A stretch of 64,000 bases of DNA from Streptomyces sp. NBC_01298 (GTDB lineage: Bacteria; Actinomycetota; Actinomycetes; Streptomycetales; Streptomycetaceae), in contig NZ_CP108414.1 in assembly GCF_035978755.1 (NCBI RefSeq), positions 1 to 64,000 of the forward strand, in the 5' to 3' direction. Every line of letters begins with the position of its first letter. The stretch's first letter is position 1. The notes beneath the pieces are model-generated. The model was not told where the DNA came from and made no database searches. It saw only the letters and a program-made list of their open reading frames with translations. Of the stretch, positions 52,483 to 61,910 are shown one piece after another. A program made the position numbers and the translations under genes.

Positions 52483-53678
52483 TCAAGCCGCCGGCGTGAC
52501 TGATGGGGCTGGCCGGTAGCACGCTCCGTCGCGGAGCATGGCCCAGAGAACGTTGGCCCGGCGGCGCGCGAGAGCGAGCACCGCTTGCTTGTGGCCCTTC
52601 CCCTCGTCGCGCTTGCGTTGGTAGTACGCCCCTGACGCGGGGCACGCCCTGATGCTCGCCATGGAGGAGAGGTAGAAGGCCCATAGAAGACCGCGGTGGT
52701 ACCGGCGGGGTCGGCGCATATTTCCGCTGACGCGTCCGGAGTCTCGTGGCACGGGGGCAAGGCCGGCGAAGCCAGCCAGGCGGTCCGGTGTGCCGAACGC
52801 GTCCATGGCGCCGCCGGTGGCGGCGATGAACTCGGCTCCGAGTAGAGCGCCCATCCCGGGCAGGCTACGGATCACCTCGGCGTGGGGATGTTCGCGGAAC
52901 CGTGCCTCGATGAGTGCGTCGAGCTCGGCTATCTCCTCGTCGAGGGCGACGACCCCCTTCGCAAGGCGGGCAATCATGGCGGCGGCCAGCTTCTCGCCCG
53001 GCAGGGACGTCTGCTGGCCGGCAGCGGCTTCTAGAGCGGCGACGGCGATGGCTGCGGCGTTTTGACCTTGCGGTTCCTCAGCCAGGTTTCGATGCGCTTG
53101 GCGCCGCTGCGGCGGAGCGCGGCTGGAGTCTGATAGCCGGTAAGGAGGAGGACGGGACCTCTGTTCGTCAGCGCAAGAGTCCGTTCCAATGCCGGGAAAA
53201 TCTCTAAGAGTTGTGCTCGGAGTCGGTTGATCTGCCGGGTGCGGTCGCAGACGAGGTCGGTGCGGCGCCCGGTCAAGGTGCGCAGGTCGACGGCAATCTC
53301 GACGCCGGGCCGCAGCATGCCGAGGTCGTTGCGCATCCGGGCCTGGTCGGCGATGACGAAGGCGTCCTTGGCGTCGGTCTTGCCCTGGCCGCGGTAGCCG
53401 GCGGATGCCTGGTGCACCGCCAGACCGGTGAGGTAAGTCATCGGCTGACCGTGGCCCAGGAGCAAGCCAATCAACAGGGCCGCACCGCCGTGATTGATGT
53501 CCACCGCCCACAGGACGTCCTCGGAGAGCGCGAGCACATCGCCGAGGAGCTCCAGCAGGACCGGCTCGTCGTTCAAGACCCGTCGCGACAGGAGGAGCTT
53601 GCCCTGAGCGTCGATCACCACGCAGTGGTGATGTTCCTTGCCGATGTCGCCTCCGGCCCATATTTGGGGCACGGTCAC
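52483..53678 (-). pseudogene. IS110-family transposase with frameshift
   Basis: The N-terminal RuvC-like domain is in one frame (IWAGGDIGKEHHHCVVIDAQ, DVLWAVDINHGGAALLIG, GQGKTDAKDAFVIADQARMR), with the acidic residues of the DEDD site. The C-terminal domain follows in another frame after a shift near 53065 (PGMGALLGAEFIAATGGAMD, FGTPDRLAGFAGLAPVPRDS, QRKRDEGKGHKQAVLALARR). Together about 398 residues, full length. The same family as the remnant at 50971. Single frameshift, so it may be a recent loss or a sequencing error. Confidence 0.85.
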
Positions 53679-53953
53679 CTCCGCCAGTTCGTCGTCTCAC
53701 ATGGGTCCCAGCAGACGACCTCGCCGGCGTTGTCCTACGAAGCGATCAAGTCGCGTATCCCAATTAGCGGTCGAGTCGTCGCGGGGCTCCGGGCGGCCAA
53801 GTTCTTTGAGCCATCAAGCGGCGACAAGCTCACAGCCATACCCGGAGCCCCTGGGCACTGCCGATCTGACGAATGACGGACTCAGACCCACGCTTGGAAG
53901 GTAGGACAAGCTCAGGCTTGCCCGCACTGCCAGCGGAGGGGCTGGCCTGGTGG

Positions 53954-55572
53954 TCAGGTGCGGCGTGAGAACCAGCGGCCGACCTTCTGCTCGGGCACGA
54001 CCTGCTCCTGCTCTGGCTCCGGTCCTTGCTCTTGTCGCCGCTGCTGGTCCGGCCAGGCTTCCCGCAGCCCGGCTTCATGCCGCTGGTCGCAGTGCTCGCA
54101 CAGGGACGCGTTGGCCTCCTGGCGGGCAGTCCAGCCGACGCGCTCGACCGCCTTCCACCGCTCGTCGGTGAACGGGGTCCGGCATTCGGCGCAGACAGGG
54201 CGGCGGGGGTAGCGCTGGAACTCGTACGGTTCCGCACCGCGGCTCGCCGGTTCGTGGTGCTCCTGGTTCCCGGCTGGTCGGCCTTCGTCGGCGACGGCCC
54301 ACTGCTTGCAGCCGTCGCACAGGCCCGGGTGGCTGTCGGTCGGCGTGCCCCAGTCCATCTTGCTGGCCGTCTCCCAGCGGTCGTCGGTGAACCGCGCCCC
54401 GCAGCCGGTGCAGAGGGGGCGTTGTGCCTCACGCTCGGCGGCCTTCCTCGCTGCCTGCTCCGCGGCCACCTGCCGCTGCTCTGCCCGGCTCTCCTTCAGG
54501 CACGACTGGCCTCGTCGCGGTGCCGGGCCTCGGCTGCCACTCGGCGGGGATTGCTGCGGGGTGCGCCAGCCGAAGCGGAGGAACACCGGGCCGTGTGGAC
54601 CGTGCTCGCGCAGCTTGGGCAGGCTGGTGGCGATGATCGGGATCTTCCCGTCGTATTCGTGGAAGCCTCGCTCGTACTGCTCGCCCGTCCACAGGTGCCG
54701 GGTGAGCTCGGTCAGGCGCTGGGCGGTGCGGTTGGGGTCGCGCTGGCCTTCCCGGTTGAACATCAGCAGCACCGGCGGGTAGAGCTGTCGCCGGACCAGG
54801 TCTCCGGCGCCGTCCAGCGGGTGCGCCACATCGGGCGTTCCTTGCCGTCGGTGTCCTTGGTCGTCCTGCGGAAGAACCGGGCGTACTTCTCCAGCTTGGG
54901 GGCGAGCTCTTCGGCGGTCATGTGGCAGTTGTCGACCTCGATGAACAGCAGCGGCATCTTGTCCTGCGGGGCGGTCAGGACGAGGTCGGCCTGGGCGCCG
55001 CCCTTGCCGGGCGCGTTCCAGGCACCGGTGGCGGGGAGCGGGACTTCGGTCCAGTACGAGGCGATCGTGCCGATCCCGGCCGGCTCGTCGACGACGGCCT
55101 GCGCGGCGGCCCGGACTTCGGCCGGGTCGTCGGCGAGCTTGGCCATGTCCGGCTTCGGGCGCAGCATGGCGATGACGGTCTCGTTGACGGCCATCGGGTG
55201 GGAGCCGCCACTGGAGCCCGCGCCGCGGGCGGTGGAGCCCATCTCCGTCACCGGGCGGCGCAACTCGTGGGAGGCCGCCTCCAAGCCCTTGAGCGTCAGG
55301 TTCCGCAGCCTGTCACCCGTAGCCGCGACGCCGCCGGTCTCGGACTGGTTGTGCTTGCGCATGTCGGCGAGCGCGCCGTTGTGTGCGGCGGTCCGGGCGG
55401 TCTTCTGCTCGGAGAGAGTCTTCTTGTCGGTATGGCGGTGGTTCAGGTGCGGAGCGCTGATCCGCTGGATCTGATCGGCCGTCGCGACTTTCAGCGCTCC
55501 GAGCACGCGCAGCACATCCCCGCGCAGGCTGTTCGAGGATCCCGCCGGGTTGGTCACCCGCTTGCCCGTCAT
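53954..55572 (-). pseudogene. Replication-relaxation protein, split by a frameshift
   Basis: The N-terminal frame starts at the ATG at 55570-55572 (MTGKRVTNPAGSSNSLRGDV) and contains VLRVLGALKVATADQIQRIS (winged helix) and PLLFIEVDNCHMTAEELAPK, typical of PF13814 replication-relaxation proteins. It shifts near 54790, after RTRWTAPETWSGDS, into the second frame (YPPVLLMFNREGQRDPN, YDGKIPIIATSLPKLREHG). The C-terminus has two zinc-ribbon-like Cys sets (CTGCGARFTDDRW ... CDGCK and CAECRTPFTDERW ... CEHC). These proteins act in replication or transfer of actinobacterial plasmids. Without the shift it would be intact. Confidence 0.8.
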
Positions 55573-55661
55573 CAGTTCCACCCCTGCGCCTGGTGCGACC
55601 GACGGCCGGCTGCCCGCTGGTCTTGTCCGGCCCGCAAAGGCGTCCACGCCGCCCGGGGGCG

Positions 55662-55697
55662 ACCGTCTTCTCACATACATCTAGGTGAGAAGACGGT
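55662..55697. promoter_or_regulatory. 13-bp palindrome upstream of the replication-relaxation gene
   Basis: accgtcttctcac (55662-55674) pairs perfectly with 55685-55697. It lies 90 nt upstream of the ATG, in the expected promoter region, and could be an operator or a terminator for whatever is upstream. Confidence 0.6.
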
Positions 55698-55924
55698 TGT
55701 GACGCTGCAATTTTCGCGCCGATTGCTGCCCTGAACAGGGGTTTTACAACCGCCTTGGGTGTCGGGCACCCAAGGAGGTCCCCAAGCGCCCCCTCAAGGA
55801 GCCCACTTCGGCTCACCCAGGCGACGCTGGGCTGGGCCGCGCGCCCCTCGGCGCTCCCGGCCAGGGACCGCGGCCCGTGGGCCGGACGACAACAGGCCCT
55901 AGCCGCGGACGATTGCATTGAGGG

Positions 55925-56003
55925 GTGCACGGCATCGTCCCCTCGATGTCGTGCACTCCCGAGACGATGTCGAGCATCCATGCGGGCAGTGCACGACATC
56001 GTC
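55925..56003. repeat. Iteron-like repeats
   Basis: A 15-mer gtgcacGGcatcgtc at 55925-55939 recurs as gtgcacGAcatcgtc at 55989-56003; its reverse complement appears as gatgtcgtgcac at 55945-55956 and, in part, at 55963-55972. So four copies in alternating orientation in 79 bp. The spacing and position upstream of a plasmid-type gene fit a Rep/Par binding or transfer site. Confidence 0.65.
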
Positions 56004-56368
56004 GGTGGCCACCGGTCGCATCGGATGCACTCAGCGTCCGGCTCCTGGCCCGTGATGCCGGTCAGGCTGCTGCGGGCGGTACGCCCGCTGGTCGCCCTCT
56101 CGAACCGGGTTCGGTGTGGAGGCGCCGTAGCGTCGTCGTACGGGCTCCATCACCAGCCTTCTTGAAGGCGTCCGTCACGCCACGCAGCTGCTCGGCGGTG
56201 AAGTCCAGGACTTCAGCGCCTGTCCGGGTCGCCGAGCGCGCCACCCGGTCCTGCGTCCAGCCCGAGGTCCTAACAAAGGCGTTGGACGTGTCTGTGGGTG
56301 ATGAGGCAGGTGGCGAGGCTGAGGAAGGCTGAAGTGGCCCCTGCGGTGGTTGCGGGCCCTGAGCCCCG
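56004..56368. other. No supported gene
   Basis: The minus strand contains a coherent short stretch (NAFVRTSGWTQDRVARSATR, GAEVLDFTAEQLRGVTDAF) near 56290-56150, which may be the C-terminus of a lost gene. No start was found. Confidence 0.3.
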
Positions 56369-57316
56369 TCAGCCGCCCAGCAGTCGCTCCCCCAGATCGC
56401 TTCGGCCGTACAGGACCACGCGGCCGACACGGGCGCGGGTCACCAGGCCGGTGGTGCGCAGGGTAGCGAGGTGCTGGGAGACGGCGCTCGGGGTGATCGA
56501 CAGGCGGCGGGCGAGGGTGGCGGTGGTGGTGGGGGTGTCCAGGGCCGCGAGGACGGCGGCCTTGCGGGGGCCGATCAGGGAGCCCAGGGCGTCCGGGGCG
56601 GGGGCGGTGACCGTCTCCCACAGGGTGGCGACGCCCCGGGCCGGGTAGGCGACGCGCGGTACGTCACCGATGGGGGCGGTTGCCCTGCGGCCGAACAGGG
56701 TCGGGCACAGGGTCAGGCCCCGGCCGGACTCCACGCGGTGTGGTGCTGTCATGCGGTGCAGGCGCAGAATCCCCGAGTCCCACTGCACGTTGGAGTGGAG
56801 GCTGCCGAAGAGCGCGGCGGCACCGCCCTCTGCCAGGAGCTGGGCCCGGTGCAGGATGTCCGCCTCCAGGACCCCGCGCATGCGCGGCCAGTGAGGGGCG
56901 AGGGCCAGATGCCAGTACGACTCCAGGATGTCCGCGATGCGGTCGCGGACCTCTGCGGGGGTGCCTTGGAGGGTGGGCGGGAGCTCTTCGTCGCGGTAGG
57001 CGGCCGCGAGGTCCGCCGCCACCGTCGCCGGGTCGGTGCGGCGGACCGTCGCCAGTTCCTCGGCCAGGTCCGGCATCCGGGCCAGCGGGCGGGGTGTGAT
57101 GAAGTCCGGCAGCCAGCGGCGCCGGCTGACCAGGGAAAGGAGCAGCTCCGTGTCCAAGGCGGGCAGGTCGTCGCGGATCAGGCGCAACCAGCGCAGGTGA
57201 AGCGGGAATTCGCCCGGGTAGTGCAGCGCCCACAGACTGAACGAGGTCTCCTGCAGCGGTGAGATCGCGAAGCGCACATGGGCCAGGTCGTCCACGTTCA
57301 GGAACATCTCGATCAT
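56369..57316 (-). CDS. ArsR-like winged-helix regulator with DUF5937-type domain
   Basis: 315 residues from the ATG at 57314-57316. The N-terminal two thirds (FAISPLQETSFSLWALHYPG, LPDFITPRPLARMPDLAEEL) is a DUF5937-type sensing domain; the C-terminal winged helix is PRKAAVLAALDTPTTTATLA, RRLSITPSAVSQHLATLRTT, GLVTRARVGRVVLYG. Divergent, 33 bp away, is an MFS exporter, so the usual logic is that it represses the exporter until a ligand binds. The short gap contains the A+T-rich candidate operator (taatggattaagacg). Confidence 0.85.
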   Translation of the reverse strand: MIEMFLNVDDLAHVRFAISPLQETSFSLWALHYPGEFPLHLRWLRLIRDDLPALDTELLLSLVSRRRWLPDFITPRPLARMPDLAEELATVRRTDPATVAADLAAAYRDEELPPTLQGTPAEVRDRIADILESYWHLALAPHWPRMRGVLEADILHRAQLLAEGGAAALFGSLHSNVQWDSGILRLHRMTAPHRVESGRGLTLCPTLFGRRATAPIGDVPRVAYPARGVATLWETVTAPAPDALGSLIGPRKAAVLAALDTPTTTATLARRLSITPSAVSQHLATLRTTGLVTRARVGRVVLYGRSDLGERLLGG

Positions 57317-57349
57317 GCCGCGAGCCTAATGGATTAAGACGTCGGCTAA

Positions 57350-58630
57350 ATGTCTACCTCGTGTGCCGTGCCGGGCGGTGGACTGATCGGCATGTTCCTG
57401 CCTCCCCCCGGGCCCCTGCGGGCCTATGCCGTCATGTCCTTCTTCGACTCGCTCGCCCGTGGCGTAATGCTCGCGGGCGGCGTCCTCTACTTCACCCGAG
57501 TCGTCGGCTTCGGCGCCGTTCAGGTCGGGGTGGGGCTCTCCGTCGCCACCCTCGTGGGGCTCTCGGCGTCGCTGCCCACCGGGGTGCTCGGCGACAGGAT
57601 CGGTCACCGAAGGCTCCTCGTCGGCCTCCATGCGGCGCGGGCCGCGCTGCTCGCGGCGTATCTGCTCGTCGACTCGTTCCCCGTGTTTCTGCTGGTGGTC
57701 GGGCTCGCCGGGCTCGCGGAGAACGCCGTGGAGCCAGTGCGGCAGGGCTGCCTCGGCACCCTGACCACGCCCGGCAACCGGGTCGAGACCCTCGCGTACA
57801 ACCGGGTTGTGCACAACGTCGGTATCAGCCTCGGCACCCCCGCCCTGGGTGCCGCGCTCGTCGCCGGGACCGCGTTCGCCTTCCGGCTGCTCATCACCTT
57901 CGGAGTGTTGGGCATCCTGATCGCCTGTGCGGCGGCGGCCCGGCTGCCCGATCGCCGTCCGGAGAAGTCGCCCGGCTGCAGCCTGATGACGGTCCTGCGC
58001 GACCGGCCCTACCTCGGACTCGCGCTCCTCAACGGGCTGCTGAGCCTGCACAGCGAACTCCTGGAGATCGCCGTGCCGCTGTGGGTCGCCGAGTACACCG
58101 GCGCGCCGGAGTGGACCGCGCCCCTGCTTCTCCTCGTCAACGTCTTCCTCGCCATCGGCTTCCAGATGCGGGCCGGGCGCGGCGTCACCGAGGTCGGCTC
58201 GGCGGCCCGCGCCATGCGGCGGGCGGGTCTGGCCGTGCTCGGCTGCGCCCTCGCGTTCGCGACGACCGGCTCACTGCCGTCGCCGCTCGCAGTGGCCGTA
58301 CTCGTTGTCGCGGTCACCTTGCTGACGGCGGCGGAGCTGTTCCAGTCGGCGGGCTCCTGGTCGCTCTCGTACGAACTCGCCGCACCCGAACGGCTCGGCG
58401 AGTACCAAGGTGCCTGGAACGTCGGCACCCAACTCGGCCGCGCAGCCGGCCCGTTCGCCATCACCCTGGCCCTGAGTGGCCTCGGCGCGGCCGGCTGGGT
58501 AGTACTCGGTCTGACGTACGCGGCGGCCGCGACCCTCGCCCTTCCACTGGCCCGACGCGCGGCGGCGACCAGGCCCCGGGAGGCCGCGGTCCAAGAACGC
58601 GTCGCCGCCGAGCAGTTGGCTGGTGTCTAA
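57350..58630 (+). CDS. MFS transporter, divergent from its regulator
   Basis: 426 residues from the ATG at 57350; a later ATG at 57392 (MFLPPPGPLRAYAVMSFFD) is equally likely, since neither has a strong ribosome-binding site. Twelve membrane helices are expected, for example VGVGLSVATLVGLSASLPTG, FLLVVGLAGLAENAVEPV and YLGLALLNGLLSLHSELLE, with the loop 2-3 motif GVLGDRIGHRRLLVG. Major-facilitator drug/proton antiporters of this kind export small molecules. Substrate unknown. Its neighbour regulator is convergent only by the shared promoter. Confidence 0.85.
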   Translation: MSTSCAVPGGGLIGMFLPPPGPLRAYAVMSFFDSLARGVMLAGGVLYFTRVVGFGAVQVGVGLSVATLVGLSASLPTGVLGDRIGHRRLLVGLHAARAALLAAYLLVDSFPVFLLVVGLAGLAENAVEPVRQGCLGTLTTPGNRVETLAYNRVVHNVGISLGTPALGAALVAGTAFAFRLLITFGVLGILIACAAAARLPDRRPEKSPGCSLMTVLRDRPYLGLALLNGLLSLHSELLEIAVPLWVAEYTGAPEWTAPLLLLVNVFLAIGFQMRAGRGVTEVGSAARAMRRAGLAVLGCALAFATTGSLPSPLAVAVLVVAVTLLTAAELFQSAGSWSLSYELAAPERLGEYQGAWNVGTQLGRAAGPFAITLALSGLGAAGWVVLGLTYAAAATLALPLARRAAATRPREAAVQERVAAEQLAGV

Positions 58631-58704
58631 GTGCCAACCTCCGAACTTCAGCATCAGAGTCAAGGGGTGAGCGGGCCGGCCAGGTTGGGAAGCGGTCTGG
58701 TTCG

Positions 58705-59409
58705 TCACTGTGGGTTCTTCAGCTCGGGGCTCTGTGTTCCTCGCGTGGCGCTGGGGGCGGGAGCGGGGAGTGTGAGCACGGCGGCCAGGCGTGCGATGGA
58801 GGCGATGTCTCCTTCGACCTGGACGTCTCCTTCGGTGATGGCGTCGGCCAGGGTGCGTCCTCCGTAGACGACGCGCGCGAGCGCGGAGGGCTGTGCGGTG
58901 ATGACGGCGTCCGGGTCCTGCTGGTGACCTCGCTCGGCGTGCAGGATGCCGTCGGCGATGACGACCCGGAAGACCTCGGCGTTGATGTGGAGTTCGTATC
59001 GCCCTTGCACGCCCTGGGCGCGGCCGGGGTCGAAGTTGGTGCGCAGGCCGAGGATGAACGACGTGGCGCTCAGGTGGGCGGTGCGGTCGTGCTGGGGGGA
59101 GCGCAGGGCCCATCGGCCCAGTGCCCGTACGACCGGTTCGAGTTCCCGGCCCCAGGCGGTGAGTTCATAGGCCTCCGTAACTGCGGGCGCCGGCAGGCGC
59201 TGCTTGCGCACGAGGCCGGAGGCCTCCAGTTCGGTGAGGCGCTGGGCGAGCACGTTGGTGCTGATGCCGGGCAGGTCGGACCGCAGTTGGCCGTACCGCT
59301 TGGGGCCCAGTAGGAGTTCGCGAACCACCAGCAGTGCCCATCTCTCGCCGACGAGGTCGAGGGCGTGGCCCGTTCCGCATGCGTCGTTGTAGCTCCGTCG
59401 CGTTGCCAT
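58705..59409 (-). CDS. HxlR-family regulator with SCP2-like C-terminal domain
   Basis: 234 residues from the ATG at 59407-59409. HxlR winged helix: SYNDACGTGHALDLVGERWA, LLVVRELLLGPKRYGQLRSD, ISTNVLAQRLTELEASGLVR, AYELTAWGRELEPVVRALGR. The C-terminal half (FEVFRVVIADGILHAER-like, DAVITAQPSALARVVYGGRT) is a SCP2-like fold that may bind a small hydrophobic ligand. The Cys in DACGTGHAL is the usual redox- or ligand-sensing position of HxlR proteins. Divergent to the dihydrofolate-reductase-like gene, which it probably controls. Confidence 0.88.
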   Translation of the reverse strand: MATRRSYNDACGTGHALDLVGERWALLVVRELLLGPKRYGQLRSDLPGISTNVLAQRLTELEASGLVRKQRLPAPAVTEAYELTAWGRELEPVVRALGRWALRSPQHDRTAHLSATSFILGLRTNFDPGRAQGVQGRYELHINAEVFRVVIADGILHAERGHQQDPDAVITAQPSALARVVYGGRTLADAITEGDVQVEGDIASIARLAAVLTLPAPAPSATRGTQSPELKNPQ

Positions 59410-59429
59410 GCCGCCAGTCTACCCGAGTT

Positions 59430-59439
59430 ACTTGCAAGT
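59430..59439. promoter_or_regulatory. Possible HxlR operator
   Basis: acttgcaagt is a 10-bp perfect palindrome 21 nt upstream of the HxlR start in the shared intergenic region. A second, looser dyad (gcttgttttttgaaagc) follows at 59451-59467. Confidence 0.5.
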
Positions 59440-59535
59440 CAGAAGTGAATGCTTGTTTTTTGAAAGCACCATGGCTACCTTGATCACATCACCGACCGAC
59501 AGCACGTTGCCCGACCGAGAACTGAGGAACCACAG

Positions 59536-60108
59536 ATGCGTACGCTGATCAGCTCCGCCTTCATCTCCCTCGACGGCGTCGTGGAGGCCCCGGGCGGCGA
59601 GCCCGGCTACCGGAACTCCGGATGGACCTTCAAGGACATCGAGTTCCTCCCCGAGGCCTTCGAGATCAAGGGCCGGGAGCAGCAGGAGGCCGCCGCGATA
59701 CTGCTGGGCCGGACCAGCTACGAGGCGTTCAGCCCCGTCTGGCCGGACATGGAGGACTTCGCCCAGTACAAGGAGATGCCGAAGTACGTCGTCTCCACCA
59801 CCCTCACCGACGACGGCCTGGTGTCGAACTGGGGCGAGCAGACCATCCTGCGCTCGCTCGACGAGGTCGCCGCACTGAAGGAGACCGAGGGCGGCCCGAT
59901 CATCGTCCACGGCAGCGCCACCCTGAACCGGAACCTCTCGGACGCCGGCCTGATCGACCGCTACCACCTGCTCGTTTTCCCGCTGCTGCTCGGTGCGGGC
60001 AAGCGCCTGTTCAGCGGCACGGACAAGGACACCCAGAAGCTGAAGCTGGTCGAGCACGAGGCGTACGCCAACGGTCTGCAGAAGCAGGTCTTCGACGTCG
60101 TCCGCTGA
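59536..60108 (+). CDS. Dihydrofolate-reductase-like protein (RibD C-terminal type)
   Basis: 190 residues from the ATG at 59536, with gaggaac 7 nt upstream. Contains LISSAFISLDGVVEAPGG, ILLGRTSYEAFSPVWPDMED, GPIIVHGSATLNRNLSDAGL and VFPLLLGAGKRLFSG, the hallmarks of the COG0262 dihydrofolate-reductase/RibD_C family. These enzymes are stress-linked NADPH oxidoreductases of unclear substrate. Convergent with nothing; divergent from the HxlR gene that likely represses it. Confidence 0.92.
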   Translation: MRTLISSAFISLDGVVEAPGGEPGYRNSGWTFKDIEFLPEAFEIKGREQQEAAAILLGRTSYEAFSPVWPDMEDFAQYKEMPKYVVSTTLTDDGLVSNWGEQTILRSLDEVAALKETEGGPIIVHGSATLNRNLSDAGLIDRYHLLVFPLLLGAGKRLFSGTDKDTQKLKLVEHEAYANGLQKQVFDVVR

Positions 60109-60360
60109 TGCGGCGGGACCGCCCGGCGGTCCATGCAGGTCAGGCTGCCTGCGCCAGGCAGTCCGGGGTGATAGAGCAGAAGATCCGATCGTGTGAGAAT
60201 CGCGCTGTGGAGTGCGACGTGTGCGGGCGTTTGATGTGGCAGTGGCGTTGGATCCGAACGAGTGGGCTGAGGAAATCTGCTCCTGCTCCTGCTCCTGGCG
60301 CTGCGCGGTGACCATGTGGGCGGCGAGTGGTTCTAGATCTCCCGTCCGCCGTATGCGCCC

Positions 60361-60615
60361 GTGGACCGTCGCTGGGAGACCGCGGTCGCGGAGGGGTTGC
60401 CTCCCGATCCTGCTCACGCCTTCGGTTTCTTCGAAAGGACGCTGTGCGGGATCGAGCTCCCGGGCATTGCTCCGTCCGACTACCTCTGGCTCCCGGAACG
60501 CCTGAACGCATGCGGTGCATGTAGGGAAACCGCAGTCGTCATCGATGAGCGTTGGCCGCGCGAACTGCGGGACGACCCCGCACGAATCAGCATCGCGAAG
60601 CGGCTGGCCACGTAG
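60361..60615 (+). CDS. Small Cys-containing hypothetical protein
   Basis: 84 residues from the GTG at 60361; a stop lies in frame 27 nt upstream. Contains FFERTLCGIELPGIAPSDYL and LNACGACRETAVVIDERWPR: C-x2-C-x... may be a small zinc ribbon. No family recognised and the ribosome-binding site is weak. It ends at the integrase fragment. Confidence 0.4.
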   Translation: MDRRWETAVAEGLPPDPAHAFGFFERTLCGIELPGIAPSDYLWLPERLNACGACRETAVVIDERWPRELRDDPARISIAKRLAT

Positions 60616-60870
60616 TCAGCACTCCCCGTTTGCGCCAGCCCCGCCTGGGGTCGGGCGTCGACCGGGGCCCGGCTGATGCTGTTGAGCTTGGGGGTGGCGG
60701 CGTCGAGGCTCACCTGGAGTCCCTCGACTTCTCCGAGCCAGCCGTTGCCGCGCGCTTCGCGGATGCGTTCGCGGAGGTTCTGGATGATCTCGATGAGGCG
60801 TGGCCGCAGGCGGGGGTCGATCTGAAGAACTGCGCAGCGGATGCAGGCTTCTCTGAACTGGCGATCGCTA
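60606..60870 (-). pseudogene. Integrase C-terminal remnant, copy 1
   Basis: The minus strand reads EACIRCAVLQIDPRLRPRLI, EIIQNLRERIREARGNGWLG, EVEGLQVSLDAATPKLN. This is the C-terminal zinc-containing tail of a Streptomyces site-specific recombinase, also seen at 61911-62435. The catalytic domain is missing. Confidence 0.7.
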
Positions 60871-60928
60871 CTCGGGGCTCTGGGTAAACCGCTGGCAGCT
60901 GGGTCCCCGCCCGGGCAAAGATGCAGCC

Positions 60929-61552
60929 ATGCGCTATGCCAACACCGACCCCGAGCTCATGGACCTGGTCCGACGATTCGTCACGCCCGGCCGACGGTAC
61001 CTGCGGCTGGGTGGAAGCTCGCTGCGGTTGAGCGGGCCTGAGCGCGACTTGTTCATGAGAGAGCTGGTCAAGGCTGCCGGGGAGATCACTCCCGCTGAGC
61101 TCGGCGTCCTTTTCGAAGGCGGTTGGCGAGAGCGCAAGACTGCCTCCTGGCTGGTTGCTGTAGCCGGCAGGACCGATTTCCGCGGCCGCATCGGCGAACT
61201 CCTGCTGGCCAGCGAAGGCCCCGGCGGCGGGGCCCACTGCATCACTCTTGCCACCTTCGGCACCAGCGCGGACGCCGATCTAGTCTGCAGATACCTTGAT
61301 CGCTGCTTGCCTCAACCCGACCGCGTCTACGACCAGATCGTCGCTCTCAGCACACTGCTTCACCTCGATGCCGTCCTTGGGACCGAGCGAGCAGCCCCAT
61401 ACCTTGCCGCCGGTGGCCTGTGGCAGCACTGGACCGACGCCACGCCGAACCTGTTGCGGGATCCGCAGACGTACCGGCAGGTCGTGGACCAGCTCTGTTC
61501 CTTCGCCAGCGAGTGCGCTGAACTCTTCGCCAGAATGGAAACCAGGCGCTGA
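60929..61552 (+). CDS. DUF6000 family protein
   Basis: 207 residues from the ATG at 60929, with aaagatg at 6 nt. Contains RYANTDPELMDLVRRFVTPG, ELGVLFEGGWRERKTASWLV, GGAHCITLATFGTSADADLV and CRYLDRCLPQPDRVYDQIVA, as expected for DUF6000, a family of predicted helical immunity-like proteins. It lies between two integrase fragments. Function unknown. Confidence 0.75.
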   Translation: MRYANTDPELMDLVRRFVTPGRRYLRLGGSSLRLSGPERDLFMRELVKAAGEITPAELGVLFEGGWRERKTASWLVAVAGRTDFRGRIGELLLASEGPGGGAHCITLATFGTSADADLVCRYLDRCLPQPDRVYDQIVALSTLLHLDAVLGTERAAPYLAAGGLWQHWTDATPNLLRDPQTYRQVVDQLCSFASECAELFARMETRR

Positions 61553-61611
61553 TCCTCCCGGCCTGACCGCTGGACGCCGACTGCTTCGGACTCCTCGGTA
61601 GAGTCTGGGCA

Positions 61612-61887
61612 ATGACAGGAAACCAGGGCCGCTGGCCAAAGATCGACCAGGATGGTGGCATCGAGGACGTGACGCTGCTCATCCTGGAATGGCTGGGCGA
61701 GCAGGGCGTGAATGCCATGATCAGGGTGGATCCGGAGCGGGTGGCTGATAACGCGCCAGCGTGGACGTTCGCCGCCAGCGGAGGTCCCCTGGAGCACGGC
61801 ATGCGCGCTGATGGGAGAACCGTGCGGCAGTGCATGTCCGCCGCCCTGGCCCGGCTGCGCGAAGCCGGGTTGTCTGTTCCGTTTTGA
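61612..61887 (+). CDS. Small immunity-like protein
   Basis: 91 residues from the ATG at 61612. Contains GGIEDVTLLILEWLGEQGVN, AMIRVDPERVADNAPAWTFA and TVRQCMSAALARLREAGLSV. It is soluble, and its size and wording fit the small immunity proteins of this region. Its neighbour 60 nt upstream on the same strand is the DUF6000 gene, so they may be cotranscribed. Confidence 0.6.
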   Translation: MTGNQGRWPKIDQDGGIEDVTLLILEWLGEQGVNAMIRVDPERVADNAPAWTFAASGGPLEHGMRADGRTVRQCMSAALARLREAGLSVPF

Positions 61888-61910
61888 TCTTCGTTCGCCA
61901 CTTGCTTCGA

